In this document: positions 1 through 10,272 of the stretch, in pieces
Position numbering within the stretch: position 1 is the first letter of the stretch
Layout of the letters: the number at the start of each line of letters is the position of its first letter
DNA from: Aricia agestis
Taxonomy: Eukaryota > Arthropoda > Insecta > Lepidoptera > Lycaenidae
Reading direction: 5' to 3'
Assembly: GCF_905147365.1 (NCBI RefSeq)
Contig: NC_056417.1
Coordinates: 9,198,501 to 9,262,500, forward strand
DNA length: 64,000 nucleotides
Notes under the pieces: generated by a model
The model's database searches: none
Told to the model about the DNA's origin: nothing
Seen by the model: the letters and a program-made list of their open reading frames with translations, nothing else
Made by a program: the position numbers and the translations under genes

Positions 1-466
1 CCTAAGTGGAGTATAGATCTCAGAGAATTCGATTTGTCAAAAGACATCGTCATTTTTAATATGGCTTGTTTTTTGTTATTTCAGCAAGATTATCCAAGTA
101 TATAATTAGAAAAATAATTACATTACATTATTTGAAACATATTATCGAACAAGAAATTAAAAACTCTTTTTTATATTAAATATCTGGCAGCACCTATTTC
201 TATGACCGTATTGGATTCAACTCTCAGCAAATGTCAAAAATCTATGATCAAGGATGAAATGAATCATATGTCTATATTGCATTATCCAATATCATTGACT
301 CAATGATCTCGGATCCAATATATATGATAATCTAATATCCCCCTTAAGAGCAAGAGTCAGTGCCCACTCCAGCGATGGCCCAGCGGTACTTAGTTACCTA
401 CCAGTCAAAATTAAATTTTGGAAAAATATTTTTCTTAATTTTTTAGATCTGGCAATATTTAGTATT
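1..466. other. Intergenic flank upstream of WDR45B
   Basis: No gene or clear repeat is recognised here. The stretch is AT-rich, and its last bases form the left copy of the target duplication of the LINE that follows. Before that insertion it would have been the distal promoter region of the WDR45B gene. Confidence 0.5.
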
Positions 467-479
467 AGGTGTCAAATTG
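467..479. repeat. Left target-site duplication of the LINE
   Basis: The 13-bp sequence aggtgtcaaattg is repeated at 5560-5572, immediately after the A-tail of the element. Confidence 0.9.
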
Positions 480-607
480 GAAAAAGTTGGCGGGCTTTTT
501 AAAAAGAGAAGCGTATTTTTTCAACTTTTGCGAAATTATTTAAAATAGTTTTTATAAAGAATTTTAATAGGAAAACAGCGCAAAACGGTGGAATAATAGA
601 CGTTGAA

Positions 608-1690
608 ATGGAGGATCCTGGGGGGACAGCCCCTGGGAAACCCGGTAGAAAAAGGCCGCGAGGGCCTGATACTGACGAAGACAGGGATGTTCTTGAGGAG
701 TCATTTTACATCCCCTATAGCAAACCCGGCTACAGACGCTTGTTCCCGGAGAAGTCCCACTCTCAGGAGTACATAGTATATACCGAATCTACCCAGGCCG
801 ATAGCAATATCGGCAACAAAAATCCACTTACACTAACATCCATCTTCAAAGAAGAAATCAAAGGAATGACTGGAATAAAACGAGTAGCAGCTAATAAAAT
901 AGCAATATCATTCTCCCAGGCAAGTTATGCTAATAATTACTTACTGAATGAAGCCTTCCATTGCAAGAATAATTTAAAAGCATTTATCCCAGCTAAGAGC
1001 ATTGAAAAAATCGGTGTATTACGGTATGTACCAACTAAGATAAGCAATGAAGACCTCTTCAAAAAGTTAACTTCATCATCCGAAATTATTGGAGTGAGAA
1101 GGTTTACCAAAAAAGTAAATGGTAAAGTAAAACCGTTTCAAACGGTTTCTGTTACATTTCTCTCGAATATATTACCTCAATCTGTGTCATTAGATATTTT
1201 TAATTATAAAGTATATGAATATAACCCTCCTTTGCTGCAATGCTACAAATGCTTTAAATTTAATCACCATGCTAAAATATGTAAATGTGTCCAAAAATGT
1301 TCGATTTGTTCTAAGGAACATCATTATTCTCAATGCCCTGATGATCAGGCACTGCATTGTGCCAACTGTGGTGGACCACATCTTGCTATATCTAGAAATT
1401 GTCCGGTTAAGCAAAAGAAAATAGTGGAAAAACAAAATAAAATGGCATACGCAAATGTGACTAAAAACACTGACCACACTTACAGTTTGGCACATTACAG
1501 CACTGATTTCCCGGCATTACCATCTAAAAAACGTGAGATAACTAATGAGGAATTAATGCAAGGTATATTAAAAAGCGATAATATTTTAAAGTCTTTAGTA
1601 GCAACATTGGTAAATTTAAGTAACAGTAATAAAAAAATGACAACATCTGTAATAAAGGAAGAATTATTAAATAACCTTAAACATGGATAG
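608..1690 (+). CDS. LINE ORF1, gag-like nucleic-acid-binding protein
   Basis: An intact 360-residue ORF. The N-terminus is basic and proline/glycine-rich. A middle region without obvious motifs is followed by a cysteine/histidine cluster from about residue 212 to 266 with three CCHC-type knuckles (CYKC..., CSIC..., CANC...). Such proteins coat the element RNA and chaperone target-primed reverse transcription. The ORF1 stop overlaps the ORF2 start (ATGGATAG), an arrangement typical of stop-reinitiation coupling in this group. No break is visible. Confidence 0.9.
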   Translation: MEDPGGTAPGKPGRKRPRGPDTDEDRDVLEESFYIPYSKPGYRRLFPEKSHSQEYIVYTESTQADSNIGNKNPLTLTSIFKEEIKGMTGIKRVAANKIAISFSQASYANNYLLNEAFHCKNNLKAFIPAKSIEKIGVLRYVPTKISNEDLFKKLTSSSEIIGVRRFTKKVNGKVKPFQTVSVTFLSNILPQSVSLDIFNYKVYEYNPPLLQCYKCFKFNHHAKICKCVQKCSICSKEHHYSQCPDDQALHCANCGGPHLAISRNCPVKQKKIVEKQNKMAYANVTKNTDHTYSLAHYSTDFPALPSKKREITNEELMQGILKSDNILKSLVATLVNLSNSNKKMTTSVIKEELLNNLKHG

Positions 1691-4409
1691 TAATTTTTTA
1701 AAAATATGTCAATTTAACGTTGAAAATCTTAATAGTAAAAAACCTCTTCTTATTACTTTTTTAGAGCAAAATGACATTGATATATGTTTGTTAAATGAAA
1801 CACATTTAAAACAAAATCATAATTTTAAAATAGCAGGTTACAATTTTATTTATCAACATGGCCTTAATGGCCGTGGTGGAGTTGGCATACTCATTAGGAA
1901 TAATTTCAAATACATTACTGTCAATCTGCCTTTTTATGAAGATTTACAATCTGCAGCTATAGTTCTTAAAACTGATATTGGTAATTTGTCTATCTTATGT
2001 AGTTACAGTCCACCAAGAAGAGGACGGTTTAAGTCTAGACAACTTAAACAAATTATTAATAATTTACCAAAACCGATAATACTATCCGGAGATTTAAATG
2101 CTCATCATGTTGCTTTTGGATGTCTCCAAACCAAGCCTCGAGGTACAGACATTTACGATTTATTAGATGAGTGTGACCTATGTATCCTTAACTCGGGAGC
2201 TCCAACAACAGTAGGTAGTTTACGTAATAGCCAATCTTCAATTGACATTACTTGTGTTAGCCCACAAATCGCTCCTCTATGCCATTGGAGTGTTAGTGAT
2301 GATCCAATGGGCAGCTATCATTATCCCACTTTTACAGTTATTGAACTCCGTCCACAAGATTTTGAAGTGGGTCAACCAACAGAAAGATTTCTGTATGACA
2401 AGGCTGATTGGAAACTCTTTGCGTCTGAAACAGAAAAGGCATTCAGGTCATTCACTATTGATCACAATGAACCTTTAACTACTTATAATAAATTTTGTGT
2501 AATATTAAATACAGTAAAAGAATTATGTATTCCAAAACTAAATATAACTTCCCCAACCATTAGAAAAAAACCAGTTCCTTGGTGGGATAATGAATGCTTA
2601 GAAGCAGTTAAAAAAAGCAAAGCTACACTAAATTTTTATAGAAAACATCCATCTGTAGAAAATTTCATAGAATATAAAAAATTTGATGCCATTAAAAAAA
2701 AGTTATTAAGGGAAAAGAAAAAGAATGGTTGGAGAAGCCTTTGTGAATCATTCAATAGACAAACACCTGTTACCGTCATCTGGAATTATATCCGCAGATT
2801 TAAAAGAGCTTCTTCTGTTAGTAGACCAAAAAACAGTGAATGGATTCCATCTTTTCTTGATAAGTATGCACCCGATGATCCACCTGAAAAATATATAGAC
2901 ATTAATTTATTAAATTCATATTTTTCCCAGGAAGGCAATTCTAGTAGCATATTTTTGAGTAATATTTTTACGTGGCAAGAATTTCAATTTGCTTTGAAAT
3001 CTAGAAAAGACACTACTCCAGGATTAGACGATATCCCTTACAAAATATTAGGTTACATGCATAAAGATGTCCAAAAATTTTTATTAGATATTTATAATTT
3101 ATTATGGACAAACAATCAAATACCAAACTCATGGAAAACACAATGTATTATACCAATCCTCAAACCAGAAAAGCCGGAAAATGAATGTAACTCATATAGA
3201 CCTATATCTTTGTCATCTTGTGTTGGTAAAATATTCGAATACATGCTTAAGGTGAGACTAGACTGGTATGTTGAATCGAATAATATCTTACCGAAGGAGC
3301 AGTATGGCTTTCGTAAAGGTAAAAGTTGTGTAGAAAGCTATGTTGCATTATTAAGGGATATTAAAGATTCATTTCATTCATTTTCTTCCACTGTTTGTGC
3401 CTTTCTTGATGTCCAGGGGGCGTTCGATAATGTTGATCCAACTATCCTTGTTGAAGTCTTGATAGATATAGGTGTCCCCGGAAAAGTCTGTGAATGGATT
3501 TTTAAATTTCTATTTAAAAGAACAATGTATGTCAAATTTAATAACATATTACATGGACCTAGACATATATATAAAGGCACAATGCAAGGTGCCACTATTT
3601 CGCCACTGTTGTATAGCATATACACAAGTCAGCTGTGTAAATATATCATAAGTTGTAATGTTAAATTTCTACAGTATGCGGATGATATTGTTGTATATAG
3701 TAGTCATAAGGATGTAAATATTGCTGTAAATATATTGAATAAGGCATTAGAACAAGTATATAATTACTATACTAGAAAATTAAAGTTATGGATAAGTTTG
3801 GAAAAAAGTACAGCCATGATTTTCTCTAAATCAGATACAAGAAGTTTATTTAACATTAAACTTCACAACAACAGTCTCAAATGGGTTTCGGAAAAAAAGT
3901 TTTTGGGGATATATCTTGATAATAAGTTAAAATTTGAAAATCATATACAACAAATAATTAAAAAAGCTTGTGGAGGTCTTAACATAATTAGATCTTTAGC
4001 AGGAGTACACTGGGGATCTGACCCTAAAACTTTATCCATGTTATATAAGAGTTTAGTACGTAGTCACTTTGATTACAGCACCTTAGCATATTACAACTGT
4101 AGTTATAACTTATTAAGAAAATTGGATGTTATTCAAAATAAAGTTCTTAGAGTCATAACCGGTGCAATGTGCTCTACTCCTATACATATTATGGAGGCCG
4201 AGGCATGCATACCTCCACTAACTATCATTAGGTTAAAAATAGCTGAACGATTTTGCCTAAAGGTGTTTGCTTCTAAAAATGATCATCTTTTAAAAAGAAT
4301 TCTTCCTATAGTTCCATCAAATAGCATGAATGTGGGTCCATATACCAATGTTTCTAACATTATTTCTAGAAAATTGCCAGAACTTTTAAGAATTATGATA
4401 AATATTTAA
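1683..4409 (+). CDS. LINE ORF2, endonuclease and reverse transcriptase (truncated by a premature stop)
   Basis: A 908-residue ORF. Residues 1 to about 225 form an APE-type endonuclease (CQFNVENLN, LLNETHLK, SGDLNAHH, SIDIT and SDDPMGSYHYP motifs). The reverse transcriptase has SYRPISLSS, EQYGFRKGKS, FLDVQGAFDN, GTMQGATISPLLYS and the catalytic YADD at about residue 665. The TAA at 4407-4409 is in frame with the RNase H-coding stretch that starts near 4452, so this is a nonsense mutation inside a longer ORF2 and not the natural end. All core catalytic motifs look intact. Confidence 0.93.
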   Translation: MDSNFLKICQFNVENLNSKKPLLITFLEQNDIDICLLNETHLKQNHNFKIAGYNFIYQHGLNGRGGVGILIRNNFKYITVNLPFYEDLQSAAIVLKTDIGNLSILCSYSPPRRGRFKSRQLKQIINNLPKPIILSGDLNAHHVAFGCLQTKPRGTDIYDLLDECDLCILNSGAPTTVGSLRNSQSSIDITCVSPQIAPLCHWSVSDDPMGSYHYPTFTVIELRPQDFEVGQPTERFLYDKADWKLFASETEKAFRSFTIDHNEPLTTYNKFCVILNTVKELCIPKLNITSPTIRKKPVPWWDNECLEAVKKSKATLNFYRKHPSVENFIEYKKFDAIKKKLLREKKKNGWRSLCESFNRQTPVTVIWNYIRRFKRASSVSRPKNSEWIPSFLDKYAPDDPPEKYIDINLLNSYFSQEGNSSSIFLSNIFTWQEFQFALKSRKDTTPGLDDIPYKILGYMHKDVQKFLLDIYNLLWTNNQIPNSWKTQCIIPILKPEKPENECNSYRPISLSSCVGKIFEYMLKVRLDWYVESNNILPKEQYGFRKGKSCVESYVALLRDIKDSFHSFSSTVCAFLDVQGAFDNVDPTILVEVLIDIGVPGKVCEWIFKFLFKRTMYVKFNNILHGPRHIYKGTMQGATISPLLYSIYTSQLCKYIISCNVKFLQYADDIVVYSSHKDVNIAVNILNKALEQVYNYYTRKLKLWISLEKSTAMIFSKSDTRSLFNIKLHNNSLKWVSEKKFLGIYLDNKLKFENHIQQIIKKACGGLNIIRSLAGVHWGSDPKTLSMLYKSLVRSHFDYSTLAYYNCSYNLLRKLDVIQNKVLRVITGAMCSTPIHIMEAEACIPPLTIIRLKIAERFCLKVFASKNDHLLKRILPIVPSNSMNVGPYTNVSNIISRKLPELLRIMINI

Positions 4410-4451
4410 TTAAATTTTGGAAATTATATATTTAGAGAAAATCATTGGCCT

Positions 4452-5446
4452 ATGTATAATATTGAATATAATGCCTACATGCATGATGTAACAATATGTG
4501 AGCAACAAATAAGTAATCAAAATGATCTTCTCGATACTATAGATAATGAGTACAGAATTTATACTGATGGGTCAAAAACCTTAAATATTGTTACATCAGC
4601 CTACTATGATCCTCAGAAAAAAAATAAAAAATGTTTAAAATTAGCATATCAATGTAGTATATTTACTGCTGAATGTTATGCTATATATAGAGCATTGTTG
4701 TATATATCTTTAATTAATGAAAACAATTTTTTGATTTTAACTGATTCACTAAGTGTTAAACTGCACTTAAGAATAGAGTTTTAAAATTTAATACAAACTA
4801 TTTGATACTAAAAATTAAGCAAATTCTGTACCATATGTATATTGATAGTAAAAATGTTAAATTCATTTGGGTACCTTCTCACTCTGGAATAACTGGCAAC
4901 GAAGAAACTGATGCAGCAGCAAGAGGAGATCCAGACGAAGACCACAGTCAACTACAGCACATACCGTATACGGATATACATGCTCCTATGAAAGACTGCC
5001 TGGGAGAGTTGTTCAAGGCATACTTTACCCAAACGTCGTCTGAAAAAGGAAAATGGTATTATGACATACAAAAGGTCCCGCCCGCCAAACCGTGGTACCA
5101 TAAATTGAAAGAAATGTCTAGATCATTCATAGTTACTATGAACAGGATGAGATTTGGGCATTGCCAAATTAAATCTCATTTATATAAATTGAAGATGGTA
5201 AATAGCTCACTTTGTGACTGCGGCGTTGAAGAGGAGACTCTTGATCATCTGGTTCTTCGATGTGGAAAGCATAATATCGCACGCCTAATGTTGTGTAGTG
5301 AAATCAGTGAAATAACGGACAAAGATGACAGTGACAGTGACAGCCATCTAAGCATAGACAACTTGTCTTTGAAAGACTTACTTCAGAAAAGTACTTTATA
5401 TGGACCGCTTTACAGCTTTTTTAAAAATATTGAGAAAAAACTTTAA
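4452..5446 (+). pseudogene. LINE ORF2 C-terminal part, RNase H domain (broken)
   Basis: The first part (to 4784) is in the ORF2 frame and carries YTDGSKT, TAECYAIYRAL and LTDSLSV, the D-E-D triad of RNase H. Near 4760 the frame shifts and continues in another frame with VKFIWVPSHSGITGNEETD, the final histidine/aspartate motif, then a C-terminal region with a CDCGVEEETLDHLVLRC zinc-finger-like segment. It was evidently part of ORF2, separated by one stop and one frameshift. The ORF ends at 5446, and an approximately 110-bp 3' UTR and poly-A follow. Confidence 0.88.
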
Positions 5447-5559
5447 TAATTTGCGTTAGCATTCTAATTTCTATATAGTTTGTGACTTGTATTTAATTTC
5501 GATTGGGCTAAAAGGACCAGTATCCAGGCCCGTAAAATAAAATATTAAAAAAAAAAAAA

Positions 5560-5572
5560 AGGTGTCAAATTG
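5560..5572. repeat. Right target-site duplication of the LINE
   Basis: Exact copy of 467-479. Its first A merges with the poly-A tail, so the effective duplication is 12-13 bp. Confidence 0.9.
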
Positions 5573-5669
5573 CCGCAACAAAAGTTGTGGTTGTATGCAA
5601 ATACCTGTTGTTTTTACTGATAAAATAAGCTAAACAATACATTTTTGCGATATAATTGGTTACCTAATC
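5573..5669 (+). promoter_or_regulatory. Remaining proximal promoter/5' UTR of WDR45B
   Basis: Only 97 bp of host sequence remain between the LINE target duplication and the ATG. No clear TATA box is seen; an ATGCAAAT octamer-like string (ATGCAAAT, near 5595) is present. Whether transcription starts here, in the LINE, or upstream of it cannot be told from sequence. Confidence 0.4.
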
Positions 5670-8141
5670 ATGAATCTTTCGGAGGACAACAATTTTGCTA
5701 ATGGCCTGTTATATGTAGGATTCAATCAAGATCAAGGTGAGCCAAAACATTTCATTACCAATTAATTCCGTCCTATCTTAGTTGTTTTTATATTATTTAC
5801 TGATTAATCTTGTAGGATGCTTCGCCTGCGGAACGGAAAATGGATTTAGAGTATTCAATAGTGATCCTCTCAAAGAAAAAGAACGACAAAATTTTGCGGA
5901 AGGTGGTTTGTCTTACGTAGAAATGTTATTTCGATGCAATTACATGGCCTTAGTAGGAGGAGGAAAGACTCCGGTGTATCCACCAAATAGAGTTATAATT
6001 TGGGACGACCTAAAGAAGGACTCTGCTATTTCATTGGATTTTAATAGCCCTGTCAAAGCTGTGAAATTAAGAAGAGATAGAATTGTTGTGGTCTTAGGTA
6101 AGGACACTTCCAATATTCTATTGTTGTCTAGGTCTTATCAGTATGTTTGCGGTAGGTTCTATCGTACCCGCAACTCTGCTTGCGATGAGTGGAACACCAT
6201 GGGGTTTTAGTGGGTAGTCTACGCAGGAGTCGCACATACCCCAGCCAATATCCCCAATTTGCCGGGGATGCTTGAAGTATTTCCCCATGTTAAAAAAAGT
6301 TCTTATCAGTATGTAACAGAAAACTCTCAATCTTTCTTTTCTAAGCTTATTAACATTATAAAATTTTGCTTTTCCTATAGGATCCCTTTTAGGATCTAAT
6401 TGTTATGTTTGTTTTTTGAATAGAAACCTATAGTAATATTTATTAAGTATATAAAACTTTTGTTAATATAATGTTGTACATCTAAATACTTGTTAAATGT
6501 TCTTCTTGATTGACATAGTTTTTGCCTTGAAGTAAACTATAGTGAAAGTTATTGCGTAATGTAATAGTTGTTGCTAAGTAAAGGAGGAAGTGCTTTACAT
6601 TCACTAAATAGTTTTTTTTGGTAATCACTTTGTTTGTTGTAACACTTTTTATTAAAGTTTTTCATAATGCTTAAGTTGCACTTAGTATCTACAGCCACAC
6701 AATTTTATTAATAATTCAATAGATAATAATATGATATATAACATTTAAAATTGTAATATCTTTTGACTATAAACAGTTATTTAAATTTATGATTTACAAT
6801 ATTAAGAATGCATAAATAAGGTTATTGAAAAACAAATATTTTAAAAAATTTTACATTCATAAATTAAATGTATGGTTTTATTTTTATTGAATATAATATA
6901 AAATTACTGAAACATAATAACTGATATATATATATCTTTCTTTTGCAGAGAATTTGATAAAGGTGTACACTTTTACTGTTCAGCCGCAGTTGCTGCATGT
7001 ATTTGAAACATGTCAGAACAGTAAAGGCTTGTGCGTAGTGTGCTCCCACAGCAACAATGCACTACTGGCCTATCCTAGCCGCAAAACAGGACATGTGCAG
7101 GTATAGTCAATTGATGTTCTTGCTAGATTATTTAATATCTCAGTAAAGTTTTAATTATTCTGAATCGCTCTATCATCATTGAGCCATTGCTCAGCTTCAT
7201 CTATTTATCTATGGCAGAAATTCCAAATTCACTCTAGTATGTGTTTAGTTAAAAAATGTTTATAGAGGTATGGAAAAAAAATAGATGTCACACTCTACTC
7301 TACTCAATAAAGGACATTTTTTTATTAATGTAACAATTAATATTTTTTAATTCTTCACTTCTTGTTTTTTTTGAAGCTGGTAGAATTAACAAATCAAGCT
7401 GGATCATCCAGCAGCACCCCTGAAGGTCATCTAATAGCTGCTCATGAGGCACCACTTAGCTGTTTGAGCCTCAATGTTGGTGGCACCAGATTGGCTACTG
7501 CCTCTACCAAAGGCACTCTCATAAGAGTGTTTGACACAAGTACTGGACAAAAACTGGCAGAGCTGAGAAGAGGAGCTAACCAGGTTTGTTTATGTGTACC
7601 TAACTGTCATAATATTATAATTTATTTTTGTAATATTACCATGTCAGAGAAATCTATTCAACTTTAAAATTTATATTAAAATTGTTTTAAATTTGCATTA
7701 TTTCCAGGCAACAATCTACTGTATCAATTTCAACCACACAAGCACCAATTTATGTGTAACATCCGACCATGGCACAGTACATATCTTCAGCTTGGAAGAT
7801 GATAAACTTAACAAGCAATCAACATTGTCAACTGTCAACTTCTTGCCTAAATATTTCTCGAGCAATTGGAGTTTCTGCAAATTCACTATACCAAATGGGC
7901 CGCCGTGTATTTGCGCCTTTGGAGTGGACAAAAGTTCTATTATTGGTAAGCCTTATAAGAATATTCGAATATTGCATTATCATTTATCAATCCACTTTAT
8001 ACTATTTTTTTAACCTCACATCATCTTTTTGTTTCAGTAATATGTGCTGATGGGTCCTACTACAAATACAAATTTAATGAGAAGGGCGAACATACAAGAG
8101 ATGTTTATGCACAATTCCTAGAAATCTCGGAAGAGAGATAA
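5670..8141 (+). CDS. WDR45B: WD repeat domain phosphoinositide-interacting protein 3 (WIPI3)
   Basis: Six exons join into a 349-residue reading frame: 5670-5736, 5816-6097, 6949-7100, 7377-7583, 7708-7945 and 8038-8141, with consistent GT-AG junctions and phases. WIPI proteins are seven-bladed propellers (PROPPINs) that bind PI3P on forming autophagosomes. Characteristic stretches are NGLLYVGFNQDQGCFACG, MLFRCNYMALVGGG, AVKLRRDRIVVVL and FLPKYFSSNWSFCKF. The basic lipid-binding motif appears as LRRG (residues about 230-233), the form I recall for WIPI3. Length is close to the human protein (344). The start codon follows an AT-rich leader and lies 98 bp from a LINE insertion. Intron 2 carries a small retro-insertion. 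Confidence 0.95.
6147..6300 (+). mobile_element. Short 5'-truncated retro-insertion in WDR45B intron 2
   Basis: The 154-bp insert ends in an A7 tract and is flanked by an exact 14-bp duplication (tcttatcagtatgt, 6133-6146 and 6301-6314). The body has a block (ggttttagtgggtag...ctacgcaggagtcgc) that I recognise as the 3' end of a common lepidopteran LINE, so it is probably a 5'-truncated LINE copy or a SINE sharing that tail. Confidence 0.82.
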
Positions 8142-8537
8142 AGGAATATGGAAGACCCTAAGAACAATACAATTTCTATAAAGTTGTCACTGGTGAAAAG
8201 AGATTGAAGTTTTTATACTTTATATATATCATAAAAAAGAAGAGTGTAGAAAAAATTCATCAATTTAGCGAAAAATTCATGAAATTTTGATTCCACTCGG
8301 TTTATTTTGGCTATTATGAATTTTTAGGTCTAGTCATTGACAAAACTTTCTATCAATTTCAATACAATGAATTGTTTAGTGATGCCAAAATTTTACTTTA
8401 TTTTAACATGTAGTTTGCAAACAGATCAGAACATACTGCCATGATCTTACATAATTATTTGTTAAATCTGTCTTTTGATTTTCTAATTATTTCAATTTCA
8501 TATTTATTGCGTTTACAATAATTTTAGACTTACGAAA

Positions 8538-8543
8538 AATAAA
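8538..8543 (+). terminator. Candidate poly-A signal of WDR45B
   Basis: AATAAA about 400 nt after the WDR45B stop. Its TAA is the left target duplication of the MITE that starts at 8543, so its last A is contributed by the element. Confidence 0.4.
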
Positions 8544-8728
8544 GCTGGTTTATCGTTAAGAGCGTTTCGGCAGCGCCGTTAGAGCGCCGCGCGTTCGAAG
8601 ATGTATGGGGAAAGTAGTAGCGTTTTAAAGTCGCGCGCTTGAGCAGCGCCGTTTGTCCATACGCTTGTTAAATCTTCGAACGCGCGCGCTCCAACGACGC
8701 TGCGAAACGCTTGACGATAAAACCAGCC
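8543..8728. mobile_element. Foldback MITE, TAA target duplication (Harbinger-like)
   Basis: The two ends are imperfect inverted copies for about 55 bp (AGCTGGTTTATCGT at left; the reverse complement begins GGCTGGTTTTATCGT at right). They are flanked by TAA at 8540-8542 and 8729-8731. A 3-bp TAA/TTA duplication is typical of PIF/Harbinger elements. There is no coding capacity. Confidence 0.8.
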
Positions 8729-8734
8729 TAAGTT

Positions 8735-8886
8735 CGGGCGCGCACTAGCAGCCAGGTCGCGGCGGCCAGCGAAAGTATGGTGTGGCCGCAGGTCGCGTTG
8801 CTGTCAGGTGCGCGCGGTCTATGGCGGTTTCATACTAAGGTATCTATCTCGATGGCCGCCGCGACCTGGTCGCTAGTGCGCGCCCG
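8735..8886. mobile_element. GC-rich foldback MITE
   Basis: Terminal inverted repeats of about 33 bp (CGGGCGCGCACTAGC..., closing with ...GCTAGTGCGCGCCCG). It lies 6 bp after the previous MITE. No clear target duplication is visible. Confidence 0.7.
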
Positions 8887-9294
8887 GGATTAGACAGGAC
8901 TAAGTTAATGCATGTTCGCTGTCTTGTCCTGCATGTTTGGAAAGCCATTTGACATAAATTAGTCTTGTCTTTCGTTAATCAAGGCTGTTAAAGCTTAAAA
9001 AACGTATTTGTAAATATTATCTTGATCAGGTGTCGCCTAATTGATGTAAGTATTTATCATGGCAGACCAAAAAGCACATTATTATCATAAGAGTGCAAAA
9101 TATGCATTTTGTGCAAGGATTTGATATTTTTAAAAGAATAAAAAACTAAAATTTTTATAAAATTATTAAAATGGTTATGTAATTCTAGTGTCCTGTAGTG
9201 ACGGCTAAATTTTATTGATTTCAAATGTGTAGATCTCAAATGTTAGAACTCTTGCTTTGACTGAAATGAATGGTAGTAACTTTTTAAACATTTA

Positions 9295-9446
9295 CGGCCA
9301 TTTCCAATATTTGATCTATCTCTGGTTTTGCCCTACTAGAGATAGGAATAGCTCACATTAGACATTAGAGACATATATTTTATTGTGAGCTATTCCTATC
9401 TCTAGTAGGGCAAAACTAGAGATAGATCAAATATTGGGAATGGCCG
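9295..9446. mobile_element. MITE family X, copy 1 (TTA duplication)
   Basis: A near-perfect palindrome of 152 bp beginning CGGCCATTTCCAATATTTG and ending in its reverse complement, flanked by TTA (9292-9294 and 9447-9449). A second copy lies at 44734-44891. Confidence 0.85.
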
Positions 9447-9449
9447 TTA

Positions 9450-10071
9450 GACGTTGTTTAAATTTTGTTGAATATTTATTGTAAGGAAGATAATTTATAA
9501 TGTCTTCGAATGAATTATTATTTTTTTAAATTGGCTCGTTGTATTATGAGCGTGAAAGACTGTTTTGCTGGCCGAGCTACAGAGATAGTTCTTCAGATTC
9601 GTCGCTAAATGGCACTTTTCATATTTCCAGTGTTGCTCACTGAAATAATTCTTTTTTTAATTTTACTTCTAGAAGCTAATTTAGAACGAATAAAAAAGGT
9701 GAACATGTTTATTCATTGATGCACCAATTTACCAAATATTGCATACTATAATATAATCATTATTTTTTTATATAGTTTTGGTATACTATGTACGTTGAGA
9801 CTTTGTTTGGAAAAACAATGTATTATGTAACTGAAGTAAATTAACTTTTAAAAGTCGTAGCGACTTTATACTTTTAACTAATCAGTAATCGCAATGTTGA
9901 AATATTTTGATAACACATGTGATATTACTTAGTGCTTATTATCAAATACCATGTAAAGTTATTTTTGTCAGCAGACATACTTCAAACTACAAAATACAGT
10001 TTCATGATCATGGGCTATGTTAGAAGATTTTCCTGAGATTATTCAATTTTATTATGCTTTAATGACTATTC
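9450..10071. other. Intergenic, no recognised feature
   Basis: AT-rich sequence without a convincing reading frame, repeat or RNA signal. Confidence 0.5.
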
Positions 10072-10074
10072 TAA

Positions 10075-10272
10075 GGCTCAAATCACATGGCGCAGAGTCC
10101 AAACGACGACGAAGTGACACGATGCGTCATGAATTTTTTCCAGCAGCATATTCATCTCTGTTGTGCTACTATTAAATACAAATTTCTGCTACGAAAATAT
10201 GAAAGCGCTTCAATTCGCGCTTCCATATTTACGCAGCAAAAAAATTAACACTACGCCAGTGTGAGTTGAGCC
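10075..10272. mobile_element. MITE with TAA duplication
   Basis: The ends are inverted (GGCTCAAATCACATGGCG at left, CGCCAGTGTGAGTTGAGCC at right). TAA flanks are at 10072-10074 and 10273-10275. No coding capacity. Confidence 0.8.

Larger units (their letters stand above)
480..5559 (+). mobile_element. Near full-length non-LTR retrotransposon (APE-RT-RNase H, I/Jockey group)
   Basis: The element is bounded by an exact 13-bp target duplication (aggtgtcaaattg, 467-479 and 5560-5572) and ends in an A-tract after an aataaaatatt-like stretch. It has a roughly 130-bp 5' UTR, ORF1 with zinc knuckles, and ORF2 with endonuclease, reverse transcriptase and RNase H. ORF2 is broken by one in-frame stop (4407-4409) and one frameshift (about 4760). 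The exact duplication and only two lesions suggest a recent insertion. The RNase H domain and ORF1 knuckles favour the I clade or a relative over the classical Jockey clade; this clade call is inference. Confidence 0.92.

Noticed and set aside
4452..5446. Separate host RNase H gene
   Set aside because: It is in frame with, and adjacent to, LINE ORF2, inside the element's target duplications.
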